A stretch of 64,000 nucleotides of DNA. Source: Theristus sp. LFF4_11 (Eukaryota > Nematoda > Chromadorea > Monhysterida > Xyalidae). A model generated the notes under the pieces. It made no database searches. It was not told the DNA's origin and saw only the letters and a list, made by a program, of their open reading frames with translations. The stretch's first letter is position 1; each line of letters starts with the position of its first letter. Shown here piece after piece: positions 58,701 through 64,000 of this stretch. The position numbers and the translations under genes are program-made. Location: NCBI GenBank assembly GCA_030248135.1, contig JASANC010002349.1, forward strand, positions 62,001-126,000. Direction: 5' to 3'.

Positions 58701-61700
58701 AAAACATAATTACTAATGAATAAACAAAAAACAACTTTTTTGAAAAAAATATTGAAAACTCGTGTGCGAGAATAACACAACCAGTTGTGTGCGACAAAGA
58801 CAATGACAACGCTTTAAAATTTCGTGGGCCGCAATCGTCCCAGGCCGCAATCGTCCCAGGCCGCAATTGTCCCAGGCCGCAATCGTCCCAGGCCGCAATC
58901 CTTCAGGCCGCAATCGTCCAGGCCGCAATCCTTCAGGCCGCAATCGTCCTAGGCCGCAATCCTTCAGGCCGCAATCCTTCAGGCCGCAATGCTTCGGCCG
59001 CAATGCTTCGGCCGCTAACTAATGGGCCGCAATCGAACGCACGCCGAGAAATTGGCAAATGAATTCCAATTGACGCACACCGCATTTACAACATTTCATG
59101 TTGTTCTCTGAAGAAACCCAGTTTCTGGTGCTATAAACTCGAAAGTATCCGTAGGAGACGTGTGCATATTCGACGGCAAGAGACGAACAAAAACGACAGA
59201 TGGATATTTTTTGCCAAAAGCCAAAATAGAGTTTTTGAATATTGAACAGAGACACTTTTGTTTTTGTCAGAGCTTGCATTCAACATCGGTCACACGATGC
59301 TCCGATGGATTTACACGGACAAACTGGACGCGAAACTGGGAGACACGTTCTTGTTGGATTTGATGGGTGCTGCCAAACGATTCGCCTTGGTCGATCTGTT
59401 TACGAGGTGTTCGGCAACATTTCAAAGTTTTGTTAGCGCTTGAATAGTGCTAAGCTCGCTGTCTGATCTGAACACACAGATGTGAAACAATCTTGGTGTC
59501 ACGCTTGGACATTGGCAACAGTGTGAAAATCTACCAGGCCGCTGATGAAATCAACGCTGAGAAACTACGTGAAATGAGCGCACAGTTGATCACGGCACGA
59601 TGGGTTCGTTGCGTTGCGTCCTTTTCAACGGTTTCATGTTTGTGATGTGCCGAGGAAACGTGGCATTGTTGTCGATTGAGCTAATAAATCATCAAATGAA
59701 TATTGGCTTGTTTCCAATTTCAGGATGATTTTAGCACAGCCGACTTCGACAATATGTCCGCACAATTGTTGTACAAAATGATTCGAGCGAAAAACGCTTA
59801 TCCCTTGCATACGGCCGTTCGTCTGAGACGCGAGGACGTTGTGTTCCTGTTTTTGATTGAGTTTTCCACAACCGTATGTCTTCGACGTTATTGCCGCTTC
59901 TTTGTGACATTGTGTTATTGCTTGAACATTTCAACTTTGTTATCGTGGCAACTTTTGCAGAGCGACCACAATCAAAACCTGATGCTGACACTTTATTTGT
60001 TTTCAGCTTGCCGAGAAATTGAACAGCGTTGACGAGGCAGGTGAACTGGCGTTGAGCGTGGCGTTGCACAGCGGGCAGCAGTCGATGGCACGCACGTTGG
60101 TGTCCCACCAAGCCGATGTGAATGCCACTGACTTGGCTGGACGCACGCTGCTACACACTTCCGCACACGAATGTGAGATCTTGATGCCCGTTGCTCTCAT
60201 TGCAGCAACTGCACATTCTAACTGTTGCTAAAGTCGTTGTTCAGTAAAATAGCAAACACTTTTTAAACCGAAATCTCGTTTGACTTTCCGCACACAGTGA
60301 TCACCATTTGCGACTCGCTGAGCGTTTTACGTCATTTCTGTGTCTCGGTTGTGTTTGCGTTTGTGCGCTGAGTGTCGGCACATTGAACTTGTGTGTAATG
60401 AATCCATGATGTTGTTTGGTGAATGACTGTTGTACACTGCGTTCAGTCAGGTCACTCACTGTTGATGTTTAGTTTATAGGCTGATTGGTTTTGTTGTGTT
60501 TGTGTTCGTTACTGTTGTTGGTCGGCATGCGAAACTGCATGACGGGCAAGCTTTGTTGAGTTTATGGTAGAAAACGTTGCGGTTTTTTAGCACGGGGGCT
60601 GGAAATATCGCAGAACACACGACAAGGCTGGGTATTTTCAAACGTGTTTTTCAATGAGTTTTTCACAAGTATTATTGTTTGCAATGTGAACGTTGCGTTC
60701 ACAGGCGACGTTGCCGCATGCGAGTTCCTATTGAACAACGGTGCCGATGTGACGTTTGCACACGCGGACACGTGGCAGACGGCGTTGCATGTTTTGGCAG
60801 AGATTGAGCCGACAACGGCAACTGGCGATGCACGCTCGGAAATTGAAACCTTGACAAGCATGCTGTTGAATGCGAACAACATTGACCTGAATGCTCAGGA
60901 CTGTGACGGCAGGTACATGCAAATTGTAGGCAACAGCTGATTGATTGGCGATCACGTGAAGCATGCTTAACAAACACGTTTTTTTGGGAAAAATACCGTT
61001 TTTTCATGCCAACAACACCACAACTACAAAACCCCATAGTTGCCGCAGTATACTGTTCTAAAACAAAATAAGACGACAAACGACCGGTGATCAAAACTTC
61101 TCAGACTGTTACACAGCCACTTGCTTCTGAATAAAACAGTTTTAGCCCTGATGAATAGTTTTAGCAGCTTTGCCGAAGTACTTCTTGGAGTTTCAGTAAC
61201 AGTAACCGAAGATTCAACTTTTAAAACTATTGAAAACGGGAAGAAAATATATCAAAAACTCGTTTTGAAAACCGTGTTTTTGACGTTTTAACCTTCAGTG
61301 CCAGCCAACCGCCCATAATTCAACACACTGGAAGTTTTACGTTGGTAAAAAATTACGTGGCCTGCACCAATTTTTAGCATTGTCGGTCGACATGTGATAT
61401 GGTATGGTTTTTAACCAAATGAAGATGTGCAAAAACCACATGAGTGCAACCAACCAATCAGCTATAATCTTGTATTTTGGCCCCGAGGCTAAATTTGAAC
61501 CGAGTTCCCTTATAGGGCCGATAACTTAGAAGATTTTCAATTGCCACATAAAGATTGCAACTAGTTGCCTTCTACGTCTGCACACGCATTCTGTCGCAGA
61601 ATCTAAAAAAATATAATTGTTGCATATTATTAGAGATGCGATAAACTACAAGGATTTTCAAACTGAAATTCTAAACTGGGTGTTTTTTAAATTCAATTTA

Positions 61701-62020
61701 ATCTGCCCAAACAGACTTCTGTTTCGATGTACCGTTTCAGAACAGCGCTTCACTGTGCGTTAGAGCACAACAACGACGCTTTCATTCATGTCATCCTGCA
61801 AGAGCAATACGCAGGCCGCTTGGAGCTGAACCTGACTGAGCACATGGGAAGGTGAGAGGTCGGCTGTTCATTGAGCCAGTAATAACAATGCGAACAAACC
61901 AATAAACGTTTTGCAGAACGGTTCTGGCGGTTGCCATGCAACGTGGTGCACTCGACAACGGGGTCGCTTACAAACTGGTGCATGCTGGTGCTGACGTGAA
62001 CGCTAGAACGACACACAATG
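55771..62020 (+). CDS. ANKFY1: Rabankyrin-5 (ANKFY1), 5' part
   Basis: Ten exons: 55771-55936, 56017-56089, 56947-57062, 59271-59406, 59480-59603, 59724-59873, 60007-60172, 60705-60912, 61741-61851 and 61917-62020; the rest lies beyond the window. Exon 1 matches the family's N-terminal coiled coil (EKLEKHLSLLRDEHLKLQ). DITIHLDGHQVRAHRFVLAA, HTMLRWIYTDKLD and KIYQAADEIN form the BTB domain. FSTADFDNMSAQLLYKMIRA leads to ankyrin repeats (ARTLVSHQADVNATDLAGRT, FLLNNGADVTFAHADTWQTA, KLVHAGADVNARTTHN). The family binds Rab5 and regulates endocytosis; its C-terminal FYVE domain is not in view. All phases agree from exon 2 on. Exon 1 shows an apparent +1 frame shift: its frame hits TGA at 55896, while the next frame runs open to a good donor (GTGAAC) of the required phase. 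No start codon was found. Intron 3 holds a 1.8-kb transposon. Confidence 0.88.
57225..59045 (-). mobile_element. 1.8-kb element with inverted GCGGCC-array ends, copy 2, in ANKFY1 intron 3
   Basis: Inverted twin of 45234-47033. Starts GGCAAATG and ends CGCACGCC, with an 8-bp target duplication GAGAAATT (57217-57224, 59046-59053). The bases after the right copy again read GGCAAATG, extending the direct repeat to 16 bp. Arrays lie at 57240-57475 and 58827-59038. A TAGGGTTGTT-family element is nested at about 57811-58470, as in copy 1. Confidence 0.92.
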
Positions 62021-62144
62021 GTGCGTTGCAGTCGCATGTGCTGTCACAACTTGCATGCCATCAGAATAAGTCACGTGCACGCGCACCACTTTCAACTTGC
62101 CTCTCAGGCTTATTTGATTAATGTGTGTTTCGGGCGATATTACT

Positions 62145-64000
62145 GGCTCGTGTACTATTCCGGTCCGCGAAATTCCGGCCCGAAGAATTCCGGTCTGAAG
62201 AATTCCGGCCCGAAGAGTTCTGACCCGAAGAATTCCGGCCCGGACATTTCCGGCTCGGGGAATTTTCGCCAGCACGAAAAAATTAAACCACAAGTTATTT
62301 TTAGTAATAAAATATCGATATTCACATCCTGAATAAATAAATTCACACAGCTAGTTTGAAGGCTTTGTTAGCCGTGCAGAATTATACCTGAGGTTGGTAT
62401 TTTTGTTCCAGCAGTCACGTCTGAAATATAAAAATGCAAACCAGCCAGCAAGATCAGGCAAATCAAATAATGCGGAAATCTATTATACTAAGATAGTAAC
62501 TGTGTATGTAAGTAGGGGTGTTTATTCGTATAACATAACAAAACAAAAGCGACCGTTTTACACAATGGGTACTCAGAAACGTGTTGCTTTTTGTTGCACT
62601 CGATCAAAAAGAACTGGCTTAGGTTAGAGTAAGCGGGGAAAAGAAGTAAACATTCAAAACAAAAGCGGGAGCTTTGCTACGGATATTCAGTAAAATGTTG
62701 CTGTTTTGTCATTTCCATTCTATCAAAAATCCTTGGCTAAGGTTAGGGTTGAAAATAAGAGCAGTAAACATACCACACAAAAGTGGCTGTTTTGCAGCGA
62801 ATATTCAGAAAAGTTTTGCATTTTTCGTCATTTAAACTTTAAAAGGCTTGGCTTAGGTGAGCTTTGCTACGGGTATTCAGTAAAATGTTGCTGTTTTGTC
62901 ATTTCCATTCTATCAAAAATCCTTGGCTAAGGTTAGGGTTAAAGGTAAGAGTAGTAAACATACCACACAAAAGTGGCCGTTTTGCAGCGAATATTCAGAA
63001 ATTTTTTGCATTTTTCGTCATTTAAACTTTAAAAACCTTAGCTTAGGTTAGAGTAAGCGGGAAAAAGAAGCAACTTATCAAAACGAAAGTTGGCGTTTCG
63101 CAACAATTGTTCAGAAGTGTTGCCTTTTTGACATTTACACTCTAAAAGGCCTGGCTTAGGTTAGGGTAAGCGGGTAAAAAACCATTACCAAGTCAAAAGC
63201 GGGTGCTTTCCAATGGGTATTTAGAACAGTGTTGCCTATTCAGAAATGACAGCTGCCTGAAGCAGATTGCTTTTCTTAAACCTGTATTTTAAACTGGAAC
63301 AAAAACTTAAACCGGTATCAGTTAATTGTTGTTAACCAAACGACATTGTTTTTTTTATAATTTTTTTAACAGGAATGGCGATTGAACAACATGTGACGAC
63401 ATTGAAAAGCTAACCAAACAAGATTAATTTTAAAACTTTAAGCGGGAATGGCTGTTAATTGATGCTGATCAGAGGAGATTGTTTTTTTGATACTTTAAAC
63501 GGGAAGGACAGTGGAATGCAACTGATTAGAAAAGAATGAAAGGACAAATAAGCGACATTGAAAAGCTAATAAATGCGAGAATTGATTTTGATACTTTAAT
63601 AGGGAATGGCAGTTGTTTGTTGCTGATTAAAAAGGTTGTGGATTTTGAGTCCGCGTCGTGGGCAAGGTCAAAAGGGGAAAACCAACTCAAAAATAATAGT
63701 TGTATTTATCAGCTAACCGTGCCGTAGGCACGGGTCAATTTGCTAGTAATACCAAAAAGGACAAAACACAACACACATAAAAATAAGTTAATAATTGATG
63801 GTTCGCAAATCCTGGTTCGTGATAAAAAATCTTTTTATTTATTATTTTGAAAAAAGGTTTCTCTTTCCAAAAAAAATCAATTGACAACATCAATTAAAAT
63901 CAATTTCCAAACATCATTGAAAATACACTGTAACATGTGAACATCGATATTTCATTACCAAAAATCACTTCGTGTGGTTTAATATTGTTCGTGCTGGCAA
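62145..64000 (+). mobile_element. CCGGAATTC-array foldback element, right end outside window
   Basis: Begins GGCTCGTGTAC followed by a CCGGCCCGAAGAATT array (62158-62265), then TTTTCGCCAGCACGAA. At the window edge the complement appears: ATCACTTCGTGTGGTTTAAT, then GTTCGTGCTGGC (63962-64000), so the right array lies just beyond. The interior (about 62590-63230) has four or five units of about 140-200 bp with GGCTTAGGTTAGGGT tracts and GCATTTTTCGTCATTTAAAC. It is a longer relative of 48519-49065. It lies downstream of the tenth ANKFY1 exon, probably in an intron. Confidence 0.85.
62600..63230 (+). repeat. Diverged tandem repeat with TTAGG-like tracts
   Basis: Recurring GGCTTAGGTTAG(GGT/AGT)AA and TTCAGAAA...GTTGC...TTTTTGTCATTT segments at about 62610, 62735, 62845, 62925, 63040 and 63150. 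No coding capacity is recognised. Confidence 0.75.

Noticed and set aside
62600..63230. True telomere or chromosome end
   Set aside because: TTAGG tracts are short, diverged and embedded in a foldback element; sequence continues on both sides.

Overview
This is a eukaryotic, animal window, and probably a nematode. Genes are split by short spliceosomal introns with TTTTCAG-type acceptors. One gene encodes a compact MSP-domain protein of the nematode sperm-protein type, another a secreted ShKT-domain peptide. Degenerate TTAGGC/TTAGGA-like (nematode telomere-type) tracts are scattered through the repeats. The exact lineage cannot be read from the sequence. No bacterial operons, CRISPR arrays or intact rRNA/tRNA genes were seen.

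Host genes, left to right: a partial sine oculis-binding protein (SOBP) homologue (4791-6315, +); a CAMLG/GET2-like tail-anchored-protein receptor (11666-13705, +, 6 exons); the ESCRT-II subunit VPS36 (20209-25124, +, 12 exons); an unrecognised single-pass membrane protein (30712-31592, +); a secreted ShKT peptide (32444-32981, -); an unrecognised protein of about 908 residues with about 14 membrane segments (35494-39553, +, 9 exons); a SOSS-B/NABP single-strand DNA-binding protein (40931-41828, -, 4 exons); an MSP-domain protein (47672-48166, -); and the 5' part of Rabankyrin-5/ANKFY1 (55771-62020 and beyond, +). Exon joins were chosen by splice signals, codon phase and family similarity. They are housekeeping genes with no evident shared pathway.

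The rest is dense, nested mobile DNA. At least eight insertions are flanked by perfect 8-bp direct repeats, and some ends read CAnnG or TAGnG, as in hAT-type DNA transposons. No transposase gene is visible, so all look non-autonomous. They include a 588-bp element packed with C/G homopolymers and ended by CAGTACCGTGGGC, two 1.04-kb elements, a 1.07-kb element that itself holds a tRNA-derived SINE with a 14-bp target duplication, and several smaller ones.

The most unusual signal is a shared architecture. Several unrelated elements have ends made of many tandem copies of a short unit (14-21 bp), inverted with respect to each other, so that the whole element folds back on itself. Examples are 1-2766, 21128-22395 (inside a VPS36 intron), 27083-28332, 45234-47033 and its inverted twin 57225-59045 (inside an ANKFY1 intron), 48519-49065, 51035-55052, and one running off the right edge from about 62145. 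The element at 1-2766 encloses a C2H2 zinc-finger gene with its own TATA box; its arms carry decayed copies of that gene's 3' end.
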